Assembly: GCA_947176115.1 (NCBI GenBank)
Contig: CAMWPK010000006.1
Coordinates: 1-25,278, forward strand
Length of the DNA: 25,278 nucleotides
Direction: 5' to 3'
Source: an uncultured Clostridia bacterium
GTDB lineage: Bacteria > Bacillota > Clostridia > Christensenellales > UBA3700
The notes beneath the pieces were generated by a model. The model was given only the letters and a program-made list of their open reading frames with translations. It searched no databases and was not told the DNA's origin. Shown piece after piece: positions 1 through 5,861 of the stretch (position 1 is its first letter; each line of letters begins with the position of its first letter). The translations under genes and the position numbers were made by a program.

Positions 1-624
1 AGCGTGGGAGGGGTGTGCATATCGGTTCGTAATGCCCAAGCCAGCGCAAAAATAAGCGAGTACACAGTCGTAATTGACGCAGGTCACGGAGGTATAGACG
101 GAGGAGTTGTCGGTAGTCAAGGCGTTAAGGAGAGCGACATAAATCTCAAAATGGCAGGCATACTGCAAAAAGAACTCGATAGCAGAGGTTTTGGCGTCGT
201 TATGACGAGAACCACGCAAGACGCGCTCAACAATATAAAGCGATTGGATATGCAGGCGCGCAAGGATATTATCGTCAAGGCTTCGCCCATCGCCGTAATA
301 AGTCTGCACGTCAATAAGTTTTCCGACCCGTCGCGCAGAGGCGCGCAGGTATTTTACGACGATACGGGCATTGGCAAGGACTTTGCCGTGCGCATGCAAG
401 AGCGCATTAATCAAAAAATTAATGCAAAGTACAGCGGACGCGACGATTACGAGGCTATTGCCGGAGATCTTTTTATTACCAAGTGCGTAAAAGTTCCGTC
501 TATAATTATCGAGTGCGGTTTTATATCCAATCCGGAAGACGAAAAGCTCTTGCTATCTCAAGACTACTGCAAAGACCTTTGCAAGAATATTGCCGACGTT
601 TTGAACGAGAGCTTGAGCGTATAA
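1..624 (+). CDS. N-acetylmuramoyl-L-alanine amidase (Amidase_3, CwlD-like), 5' truncated by window edge
   Basis: Zinc-dependent amidase that cuts the bond between N-acetylmuramic acid and L-alanine in peptidoglycan. About 206 residues are visible. They carry the Amidase_3 signature: a first zinc His in VIDAGHGGIDGG, a Glu ligand in GVKESDIN, a second zinc His in ISLHVN, and the late catalytic Glu in IIIECGFISNPED. The frame is open to base 1; a GTG at 4 could be read as a start but has no visible ribosome binding site. The first visible residues look like the end of a signal or anchor segment (AQASA before the domain), so the true start is probably upstream. Size and domain order match the CwlD branch, which in spore formers makes muramic-delta-lactam in cortex; a vegetative wall role is equally possible. 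Family is certain; exact role is inferred. Confidence 0.9.
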   Translation, partial: SVGGVCISVRNAQASAKISEYTVVIDAGHGGIDGGVVGSQGVKESDINLKMAGILQKELDSRGFGVVMTRTTQDALNNIKRLDMQARKDIIVKASPIAVISLHVNKFSDPSRRGAQVFYDDTGIGKDFAVRMQERINQKINAKYSGRDDYEAIAGDLFITKCVKVPSIIIECGFISNPEDEKLLLSQDYCKDLCKNIADVLNESLSV

Positions 625-691
625 ATTCTCAGCATACTCACAATATAAATAAGACAAGATTCGGCATTGAAGGAATTGTTTGGAGATACTT

Positions 692-1567
692 ATGAAAAGA
701 CTTTCTTTGAGTTTGTGTATTATTTGTTTGGTGTTGACAGCTACGGCTTTTAGCTGTGGCTTTTGTCAAGTAAACGGCGATAATTCGCAAGTTACGAATA
801 TGAGCGAGCAGGGCAGTTCTCAGACTTGCCTTGGCGATTTGACTATCTTGATGTATCACAACACTTTGGCAGAAGGCAAAAAACAAAGCGTGTATTGCAT
901 CAATCAAAATAGTCTGCGCAGTGATTTTCAATATCTCAAAGAAAAGGGGTACAACGTAATAAGTTGCAAGAGCCTTATCGAGTATGTTGACAATGGCAGA
1001 TCGCTTCCCGACAAAGCTGTGATTTTGACTTTCGACGACGGATATTTGAATAATTTAACTTACGCGCTACCGCTACTTGAAGAGTTTGGCTATAGCGGAC
1101 TTTTTTCCGTCGTGGGAGATTATACTGCTTATGATAAAAAAGGCGGAAAGGGCGGTGGCGACTTCACGTACTTTGGTTGGGACGATATAGCCGAGGTTGC
1201 TCTAAACAAAAACGTAGAAATAGGTCTGCATTCTTATTCTATGCACAACACGCGCCCAAGACTTGGCGTAGCTCAACTTAAAAGCGAGAGCGACGAGATA
1301 TACGAGCAAGTATTCGCAGACGATACGCAAAAACTTGTAGATAAATTAGGGGAGTTGGGAGTATCGTCGAATATCTATGCTTACCCCTACGGCAAGTATA
1401 CCAAGATTAGCGAAAGCGTGCTCAAGCAAAAGGGCGTGATAATGACTTTGACTTGCAATGAGGGTATAAATCATATCTACGGACGTCGCAGTCTTTATCT
1501 TCTTAGAAGAATAAACAGAGATGCGACAAAAAGCTCATTAAAAGCTATATTAAAAAAGTATGAGTAA
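692..1567 (+). CDS. Secreted polysaccharide deacetylase (NodB homology domain)
   Basis: Predicted metal-dependent carbohydrate esterase (CE4/NodB fold) acting outside the membrane on peptidoglycan or another N-acetylated polysaccharide. The 291-residue product starts with a charged residue pair and a hydrophobic stretch (about residues 4-20, MKRLSLSLCIICLVLTATAF), a signal peptide or lipid-anchor-like leader. The domain begins with LTILMYHNTL. It then shows the metal-binding TFDDGY motif, a second motif HSYSMHN (metal histidines) and a late YPYGKY motif. ATG 692 was chosen over an in-frame TTG at 680 because a GGAG lies 6 nt before it. The amidase gene ends 67 bp upstream on the same strand, so two wall-modifying enzymes sit together. 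Cys at 22 could be lipidated, but the preceding AFS is a poor lipobox. The substrate cannot be told from sequence. Confidence 0.88.
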   Translation: MKRLSLSLCIICLVLTATAFSCGFCQVNGDNSQVTNMSEQGSSQTCLGDLTILMYHNTLAEGKKQSVYCINQNSLRSDFQYLKEKGYNVISCKSLIEYVDNGRSLPDKAVILTFDDGYLNNLTYALPLLEEFGYSGLFSVVGDYTAYDKKGGKGGGDFTYFGWDDIAEVALNKNVEIGLHSYSMHNTRPRLGVAQLKSESDEIYEQVFADDTQKLVDKLGELGVSSNIYAYPYGKYTKISESVLKQKGVIMTLTCNEGINHIYGRRSLYLLRRINRDATKSSLKAILKKYE

Positions 1568-1590
1568 CTACAATCATATTTAATTAAGTA

Positions 1591-1630
1591 GAGATATTTC
1601 AACTGCGCTGGGTTTCGCTCAATATGACGT
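1591..1630 (-). repeat. Dispersed intergenic repeat, copy 1 (inverted relative to 1669)
   Basis: Read on the minus strand this begins ACGTCATATTGAGCGAAA and ends GAAATATCTC. The first 18 bases match the plus-strand stretch at 1669-1686 at 16 of 18 positions, so the two form a long inverted repeat with a 38-bp spacer. The same GTCATTT...GAAATATCT pattern recurs at 16081-16115 and, more weakly, at 13623-13660. Confidence 0.6.
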
Positions 1631-1668
1631 TAAAATGTACTTTTGATAAGCCTATGTTACATCAACTT

Positions 1669-1790
1669 ACGTCATTCTGAGCGAAAGTGAAATTTCGCCG
1701 TTGGCGAAGTGAAATTGCCACTAAAGTGGCAGTGAAATATGCCCTTGGGCATATGAAGTAAAAATGAGCGCAATAGCGCTCATTTTTGTT
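1669..1790 (+). repeat. Tandem hairpin array with GTGAAAT spacers
   Basis: After the repeat head ACGTCATTCTGAGCGAAA come four hairpins. They are TTCGCC-GTT-GGCGAA (1694-1708), TGCCAC-TAAA-GTGGCA (1716-1731), ATATGCCC-TT-GGGCATAT (1737-1754), and a 12-bp stem with loop AATA at 1760-1787. The heptamer GTGAAAT precedes the first three (1687-1693, 1709-1715, 1732-1738) and GAAGTAAA precedes the fourth. The stems differ in sequence while the spacer is constant, so this is a structured array and not a simple duplication. The last stem ends in TTTTT and could act as a terminator on either strand. Confidence 0.8.
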
Positions 1791-1918
1791 ACGGATATAT
1801 TATTATCTTTGAGAATTTATTTGTGTCATTGACGCTCGCGCAAGACGCGTCTGTTTGCTCTCTATGCCATGGCTATGCTCCAAAGCTAAATGTCATTTCA
1901 ACTACGCTCAAGTTGGCA

Positions 1919-2368
1919 TTAATCACTTTCGCCCAAAAGATAGTCAGTAGTCACGCCAAAATAATTGGCAAGCGTTATGATTGCATTAGCGTTAGGCAAG
2001 CATTTGCCTCTTTCCCAAAAGTTGATAGACGGTTGAGATAAATTAGTTTCCATCGCTAAGTCTTTTTGAGATTTATTGCATTTAAGTCTTAACGCTTTAA
2101 GTCTTTGATTAAACGTTGTTAAGTCAACATTAAAATCATCTCCGCGATGTATTAGGGTATTGTCGTTGCTAACTTTTAATAAATAGTCTGTAGTCACTTG
2201 AAAATATCTTGATAAGATAATTACTGCTGTTGCGCTTGGAGTGCGGTTGCCTAATTCCCAATGCCCAATTGCGCTTTTTTTCAAACCTGTTTCTTTAGCA
2301 AGTTGCGGTTGTGAAACGTTATATTCTTGTCGTAAAAGTTTAATATTTGATACAAAGTTTTGTTCCAT
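1919..2368 (-). CDS. Double-HTH XRE-family regulator, paralog A
   Basis: 149-residue predicted DNA-binding protein made of two Cro/C1-type HTH units. Unit one spans about residues 5-64 (SQPQLAKETGL, then recognition-helix region KKSAIGHWE, ending VTTDYLL). Unit two spans about 86-146 (SQKDLAMETNL, SQPSINFWE, again VTTDYLL). The two halves resemble each other, which points to internal duplication. The protein is about 70% identical, without gaps, to the product of the gene just upstream (2390-2839); the last 11 residues are the same. The intergenic gap is 21 bp, so the two are probably co-transcribed. Recognition-helix residues differ between the paralogs, so their DNA targets may differ. No sensor domain is present. 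Target and signal are unknown. Confidence 0.88.
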   Translation of the reverse strand: MEQNFVSNIKLLRQEYNVSQPQLAKETGLKKSAIGHWELGNRTPSATAVIILSRYFQVTTDYLLKVSNDNTLIHRGDDFNVDLTTFNQRLKALRLKCNKSQKDLAMETNLSQPSINFWERGKCLPNANAIITLANYFGVTTDYLLGESD

Positions 2369-2389
2369 AATTCAATATTCTTACATTTA

Positions 2390-2839
2390 TTAATCACTTT
2401 CGCCCAGTAAATAGTCAGTAGTCACACCAAAATAATTGGCAAGCGTTATGACTGCATTAGCGTTTGGAGTTCTTTTGCCAAGTTCCCAATAGTTTATAGC
2501 AGGTTGAGATATGTTGACGTTCTTTGCAAGTTCGCTTTGGGATAACTTGTTCTTTATTCTCAAATCTTTCAATCGTTTGTTTAATAGCGTCATGTCAGCA
2601 TAGTAATCATCTGAACGATAAACTGAAGTATTATCTTCATTTACTTTTAACAAATAATCCGTAGTTACTTGAAAATATCTTGATAATATTATTATAACTC
2701 TTGCATTTGGAGTTCGTTCTCCATTTTCCCAATAACTAATTTCGCTATTCGCTAAACCTGTTTCTTTAGCAAGTTGCGGTTGCGATACGTTAAATTCTTT
2801 TCGTAAAAGTTTAATGTTTGATACAAATTTTTGTTCCAT
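2390..2839 (-). CDS. Double-HTH XRE-family regulator, paralog B
   Basis: 149-residue regulator with two HTH_3 units: about residues 5-64 (SQPQLAKETGL, ANSEISYWE, VTTDYLL) and 86-146 (SQSELAKNVNI, SQPAINYWE, VTTDYLL). It is the upstream member of a tandem pair with the 1919-2368 gene and starts at an ATG with only weak Shine-Dalgarno matching (GTGAGAAT about 7 nt before). It is divergent from the small gene at 2931; the 91-bp space between them holds a sigma-A promoter for the small gene framed by a perfect 12-bp inverted repeat, the best candidate operator for one or both regulators. Family assignment is firm. Control of the neighbour is inferred from the layout. It resembles phage or toxin-antitoxin type regulators, but no partner toxin is recognised. 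Confidence 0.88.
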   Translation of the reverse strand: MEQKFVSNIKLLRKEFNVSQPQLAKETGLANSEISYWENGERTPNARVIIILSRYFQVTTDYLLKVNEDNTSVYRSDDYYADMTLLNKRLKDLRIKNKLSQSELAKNVNISQPAINYWELGKRTPNANAVITLANYFGVTTDYLLGESD

Positions 2840-2874
2840 AATTTAATATTCTCACATTTGTTATTAAAAAACTA

Positions 2875-2903
2875 TTGACTTATCCTTTTTGTTATTATAT
2901 AAT
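2875..2903 (+). promoter_or_regulatory. Sigma-A promoter of the 2931 gene
   Basis: TTGACT at 2875-2880, a 17-bp spacer and a perfect TATAAT at 2898-2903. Transcription would start near 2910, which leaves a short leader with an AAAAAGGAG ribosome site. Confidence 0.75.
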
Positions 2904-2921
2904 AATACTATAACAAAAAGG
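2884..2921. promoter_or_regulatory. Candidate operator: perfect 12-bp inverted repeat around the -10 box
   Basis: CCTTTTTGTTAT (2884-2895) and its exact reverse complement ATAACAAAAAGG (2910-2921) are separated by 14 bp, a centre-to-centre distance of 26 bp or about 2.5 helical turns. The left arm lies in the -35/-10 spacer; the right arm covers the expected start point and part of the ribosome site. Most of the left arm would not be transcribed, so a DNA operator is more likely than an RNA hairpin. The divergent HTH pair is the obvious candidate binder. Confidence 0.65.
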
Positions 2922-2930
2922 AGAAATACT

Positions 2931-3215
2931 ATGACACAATCAAAAATTATACAAAGTCTTTGCGATTTAATGTCAGAGGATTGCAAAATTGACGGTAAAC
3001 CCTATAAAAAAGAATGGGACGAGGTATGCAAGTGGAGTGATATATTGTTCAAGTATATGAAAGACGATAAAAAATTTCATTCAATTTTTTTCCAATATGA
3101 CCTCGCGGACGGCTTATATGAGGGAGCTAGGTGTGATTATTACTATAGGGAGGGCTTTTTGTGCGGAGCAAGGCTAGCGCTGGAGATTTGCGGTTTTGAA
3201 AAAGTAGAGGAGTAA
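2931..3215 (+). CDS. Small hypothetical protein, 94 residues (possibly DUF6809-like)
   Basis: The open frame runs in from 2889, but ATG 2931 is the start supported by AAAAAGGAG at 2915-2922 and by the promoter just upstream. The product is small, soluble and rich in charged and aromatic residues, with no signal peptide or membrane segment. The first half has a Lys/Asp-rich helix; the end (YYREGFLCGARLALEICGF) is a helix resembling the conserved tail of short Clostridia proteins of the DUF6809 type. That resemblance is by eye and weak. Context is the only hint of role: its promoter is framed by a palindrome and it is divergent from two HTH regulators, so it is probably tightly controlled. It has its own strong terminator. 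Function unknown; a toxin or regulator-partner role is possible but not shown. Confidence 0.75.
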   Translation: MTQSKIIQSLCDLMSEDCKIDGKPYKKEWDEVCKWSDILFKYMKDDKKFHSIFFQYDLADGLYEGARCDYYYREGFLCGARLALEICGFEKVEE

Positions 3216-3219
3216 AATA

Positions 3220-3257
3220 AGAACCTCACGTCTAATGGGCGTGAGGTTCTTTTTTTC
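3220..3257. terminator. Rho-independent terminator between convergent genes
   Basis: An 11-bp stem (AGAACCTCACG / CGTGAGGTTCT, 3220-3230 and 3240-3250) with a 9-nt loop, followed by TTTTTTT on the plus strand. It ends the 2931 gene. On the minus strand the T tract is weaker (TTCTTATTTTA), so it may also serve the sulfatase gene. Confidence 0.88.
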
Positions 3258-3260
3258 GTA

Positions 3261-4583
3261 TTAGATTATTTTGGCTTTTACGTTTTCCACTTGCTCAATG
3301 TCTTCTAGCAAAATCTTTTTAAGTTCTTTCTTTATCTCTTTGTAGTCTTTATTTTTTACCAAATTCTTGTGTTGAGCGGGGTCGAGGGTATTGTCGTACA
3401 GAAGTTCTTCTCTATAGAGTTTGCTCGTAGCTTTTTCTATACCAAATGATAAAGGCTTCTTTACGCTATAGGTGTACTTATCCGTAATGATAGCGCGACC
3501 GAGTTGCGACTCGCTTATCTGCAAAAATATGTGGTCGCGACCTTTGTTGTTTTCAAGCATTGGCAATATGCTTTGACTTTGATATTCCTTGGGGATATCT
3601 GCGCCCGCTACATCCAAAATCGTTGCGGTAAGATCCAAAAGGCTTACGAAGCCGTTGAAGCGTTTGCCTATGAATTTTTGAGTAGCTTGCAACTTGTTAA
3701 GTCCGCCACCGGTCATTACGAAAGGTAGGTGAGCGCTGGCGTCGTGCGCGCTTCGCTTATACTCCAAGTTTCTCGTCTTGAAGTGACAGCCGTGGTCTGA
3801 GGTATAAATGATAATAGTATCGTCCCATATTCCCTTGTCTTTTACTTTTTGAACAAGGTCGGCAAAGTTCTTATCAAGTCGTTTGCAACACGCAAGGTAA
3901 TGCGCGTATTCTGCTTTGTAATTGCCCTTTAGACCTACGAGGTCGGCAGGGTAGGGGCAATCTTCAAATTGTTTATCTTCTCCCTCTACGCACTGGAAGG
4001 TGTTGGCTGTGTTTTGGTGATGCGGTTCTAATTGAGAAATCATCAAAAAGAAAGGCTTGCTATCGTCATAATTGTCAATATAGTCTATAGCGAAATCGTT
4101 TATGCAATCGCTTCTCACGCCCTCAAAGGACACTTTGTTGTTATCCTTATCGTACATATACCCACCGTGAATGTCTGAGGTAAATTCCAGGCAGTCGGCA
4201 GAGAGCCAATAATCGTTATATCCTCCGCGTAGTTCCTCAGGGATTGCAGATTTTTGCACGTTGAGTTTTTTCTTAAAGCCCGCAGTATCCGACGCTAAGT
4301 GCCATTTGCCTATATACGACGTATTATAGCCGTTGCGGTTAAGCGTTTTGGCAAGGGTATTGTCATTGTCTTTGTCCATTGATATGCCGTTGATATAACA
4401 CCCGTTTTGCGTGGCGTATACGCCCGTTTGTATGCAAGCTCTTGCAGGTCCGCATACAGGCTGGCAAGTAAAAGCGTTGTCAAAGAAAATGCTATCGTCT
4501 GCCATTGACTCAATGTTTGGCGTCACGGCTTCATTGATAGTGTCGTATCGTTGTTGATCGCTGAAATACAAAATTATATTCAT
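3261..4583 (-). CDS. Sulfatase (cysteine-type, formylglycine-dependent)
   Basis: Predicted arylsulfatase-fold hydrolase of 440 residues that removes sulfate from an organic ester, most likely a sulfated sugar. The start MNIILYFSDQQRYD is the metal-binding opening of the family. The active-site motif is C44-G-P-A-R48 (VCGPARACIQTG), where Cys would be oxidised to formylglycine by a maturase, which is not in this window. IGKWH (about 92-95) and YTSDHG (260-265) supply further ligands. There is no signal peptide, so it probably acts in the cytoplasm on imported substrate. ATG 4583 was chosen over TTG 4595 because GGGGGAT lies just upstream. The TauE-type exporter gene precedes it by 65 bp on the same strand. 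A promoter of its own is visible in that gap. Exact substrate unknown. Confidence 0.92.
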   Translation of the reverse strand: MNIILYFSDQQRYDTINEAVTPNIESMADDSIFFDNAFTCQPVCGPARACIQTGVYATQNGCYINGISMDKDNDNTLAKTLNRNGYNTSYIGKWHLASDTAGFKKKLNVQKSAIPEELRGGYNDYWLSADCLEFTSDIHGGYMYDKDNNKVSFEGVRSDCINDFAIDYIDNYDDSKPFFLMISQLEPHHQNTANTFQCVEGEDKQFEDCPYPADLVGLKGNYKAEYAHYLACCKRLDKNFADLVQKVKDKGIWDDTIIIYTSDHGCHFKTRNLEYKRSAHDASAHLPFVMTGGGLNKLQATQKFIGKRFNGFVSLLDLTATILDVAGADIPKEYQSQSILPMLENNKGRDHIFLQISESQLGRAIITDKYTYSVKKPLSFGIEKATSKLYREELLYDNTLDPAQHKNLVKNKDYKEIKKELKKILLEDIEQVENVKAKII

Positions 4584-4614
4584 AATATCCCCCAAGCAAA
4601 AATGCTATATTCGT

Positions 4615-4643
4615 ATTATATCACAAGTTGAACTATACTTCAA
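4615..4643 (-). promoter_or_regulatory. Promoter of the sulfatase gene
   Basis: On the minus strand: TTGAAG (4638-4643), 17-bp spacer, TATAAT (4615-4620), about 32 bp before the ATG at 4583. It would let the sulfatase be transcribed separately from the exporter. Confidence 0.65.
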
Positions 4644-4648
4644 TACAT

Positions 4649-5446
4649 TTATGAATTTAAGGCAATTGAATTTGTTATTATATTGATAACGCATATAATC
4701 ATTACGGCAATTTGCATAATATTAAAAGCTACTACGGTAAATTTTCCGGATATTTTTTTGCCGACGAAACTACCGATAAGTCCGCCCAAAACTCCCGCGA
4801 CGACCATATAGGGGAGCATTGACAAGTCGTATCCGCCAAAGCCTCCGCTTGCGAGTATCGTCACGACTTTTGCAATCTGCGCAAACATTATCGTAACTAT
4901 AGACGCAAAGGTCGCTTCCTTAATTTCCATTGCAAAGAGTAGCATAAGTATCGCTACGTTGAGAGGTCCGCCACCTATTCCCAAGAATGACGAGAGCACT
5001 CCGAGCAATAGACCTACCAATATATAAAATACGTAATTTTGCAAATGTAGAGGTTTGATTTTTTCTCTAAAAAGCATATAGAAGAATATGCATACGATTA
5101 AAAAGAGCAGTATGGAGTTTTGAATTATCTTTATAGTATGTCCGTTGGTTGCGCCTTTGGTCATAAGATCAAAGATATACTGTCCGAGAACTCCGCCTCC
5201 CGCAGAAGATATTCCCAAGACTATTAGTTTTGCAATTGACGTCTGTCTTTTTTTGCCCACTTGTCTGGCAAAAGTCGTCAATGACATAGCAAGCACCGTT
5301 ATAGAAGACAATGCGCCGATTGAAGCGGTGTCAAAGTCGCCAAGCAAGTCTAATACAGGTTTTATGACGACACCGCCACCCATTCCCGTAATCGCGCCCG
5401 CAAAAGTGCATATCAAGGCTATAAAAAAATACAATAGGGCAATCAC
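4649..5446 (-). CDS. TauE/SafE-family anion exporter
   Basis: 265-residue integral membrane protein of the TauE/SafE (formerly DUF81) family. It has the two-fold layout of that family, with a glycine-rich motif in each half: GMGGGVVIKPVLDLL near residue 21 and FLGIGGGPLNVAILMLL near residue 155. About seven to eight hydrophobic helices are visible. Members export sulfite, sulfoacetate or related anions. It lies upstream of the sulfatase gene, which suggests disposal of the sulfate or sulfite freed from substrates; this is inferred from position, not from any specificity residue. The start is GTG at 5446, supported by AAGGAG (5454-5459) 7 nt upstream. Its promoter shares -35 bases with the divergent gene at 5553. 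Confidence 0.9.
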   Translation of the reverse strand: MIALLYFFIALICTFAGAITGMGGGVVIKPVLDLLGDFDTASIGALSSITVLAMSLTTFARQVGKKRQTSIAKLIVLGISSAGGGVLGQYIFDLMTKGATNGHTIKIIQNSILLFLIVCIFFYMLFREKIKPLHLQNYVFYILVGLLLGVLSSFLGIGGGPLNVAILMLLFAMEIKEATFASIVTIMFAQIAKVVTILASGGFGGYDLSMLPYMVVAGVLGGLIGSFVGKKISGKFTVVAFNIMQIAVMIICVINIITNSIALNS

Positions 5447-5467
5447 CGCTTTTCTCCTTGCTATATT

Positions 5468-5497
5468 ATAATATCAAAATAATCTTGCGCTTGTCAA
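5468..5497 (-). promoter_or_regulatory. Promoter of the TauE/SafE gene
   Basis: On the minus strand: TTGACA (5492-5497), 18-bp spacer, TATTAT (5468-5473). The -35 box overlaps the plus-strand -35 box TTGTCA at 5491-5496. Confidence 0.6.
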
Positions 5498-5520
5498 TTT
5501 ATATCTACTTTACTTATAAT
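5491..5520 (+). promoter_or_regulatory. Promoter of the MGMT-like gene
   Basis: TTGTCA (5491-5496), 18-bp spacer, TATAAT (5515-5520), about 32 bp before the ATG. A second match, TTTACT (5509-5514) with TATAAT (5532-5537), is also present but would start the transcript almost on the ribosome site, so the first is preferred. Confidence 0.55.
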
Positions 5521-5552
5521 TATGCTTACTGTATAATAAAGGCGAGGTAAGT

Positions 5553-5861
5553 ATGAAATTTTTTGAAGAAGTATACGAAGTCGTCAAGGCGATACCTGAG
5601 GGCAAAGTTGCGACGTACGGGCAGATTGCCGGATTACTCAACGCTCCGCGCTCGTCAAGAGCGGTTGGGTACGCGTTGCACGTCAATCCTACGCCCGTGG
5701 TAATTCCCTGCCACAGAGTTGTCAACAGGTTTGGAGGACTTGCGCCTGCGTTTGCTTTTGGCGGTAGAGAAGTTCAAGCGGAATTGCTGGCTAAAGAAGG
5801 CGTGGAGTGCGACGAAAATTTTATTGTTGACCTTTCCAAATACCAATGGGACGGCGAATAA
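5553..5861 (+). CDS. MGMT-family protein (alkylguanine transferase, minimal domain)
   Basis: 102-residue protein equal to the DNA-binding and active-site domain of O6-alkylguanine-DNA alkyltransferase (MGMT/Ogt), without the usual N-terminal domain. It has the helix-turn-helix stretch VATYGQIAGLLNAPRSSRAVG and the acceptor motif PCHRV with Cys53. Because the Cys is kept, it is not one of the alkyltransferase-like (ATL) proteins where Trp replaces it, so real repair of O6-alkylguanine is plausible; a sensor role cannot be excluded. The start has GCGAGG 5 nt upstream. Its TAA stop shares one base with the ATG of the next gene, so translation is probably coupled to the pseudouridine synthase. 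Confidence 0.9.
   Translation: MKFFEEVYEVVKAIPEGKVATYGQIAGLLNAPRSSRAVGYALHVNPTPVVIPCHRVVNRFGGLAPAFAFGGREVQAELLAKEGVECDENFIVDLSKYQWDGE

Larger units (their letters stand above)
1568..1918. other. 351-bp non-coding region full of inverted repeats
   Basis: No convincing gene is present. A 72-codon open frame begins at 1823 but has no ribosome site and runs antisense into the HTH gene. The left half holds an inverted pair of a dispersed repeat (1591-1630 and 1669-1690) and then four hairpins in a row (1694-1787). The right part (1791-1918) has a weaker repeat-like stretch at 1891-1912 (GTCATTTCAACTACGCTCAAG) just before the stop of the minus-strand HTH gene. The last hairpin has a T-run and may end transcription of the deacetylase gene. 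Confidence 0.7.

Noticed and set aside
638..931. 97-codon minus-strand open frame over the deacetylase gene
   Set aside because: Antisense shadow of a well-supported gene with no promoter, ribosome site or family resemblance.
1669..1790. CRISPR array
   Set aside because: The constant part is only 7 bases and the variable parts are palindromes, not unique spacers of equal length; no cas gene is nearby.
1823..2041. 72-codon plus-strand open frame
   Set aside because: No ribosome site, low-complexity start in a repeat-rich region, and the end is antisense to a clear HTH gene.
1919..3215. Complete prophage or integrative element
   Set aside because: Only regulators and one small protein are present; no integrase, attachment-site pair, tRNA target or phage structural gene is visible.
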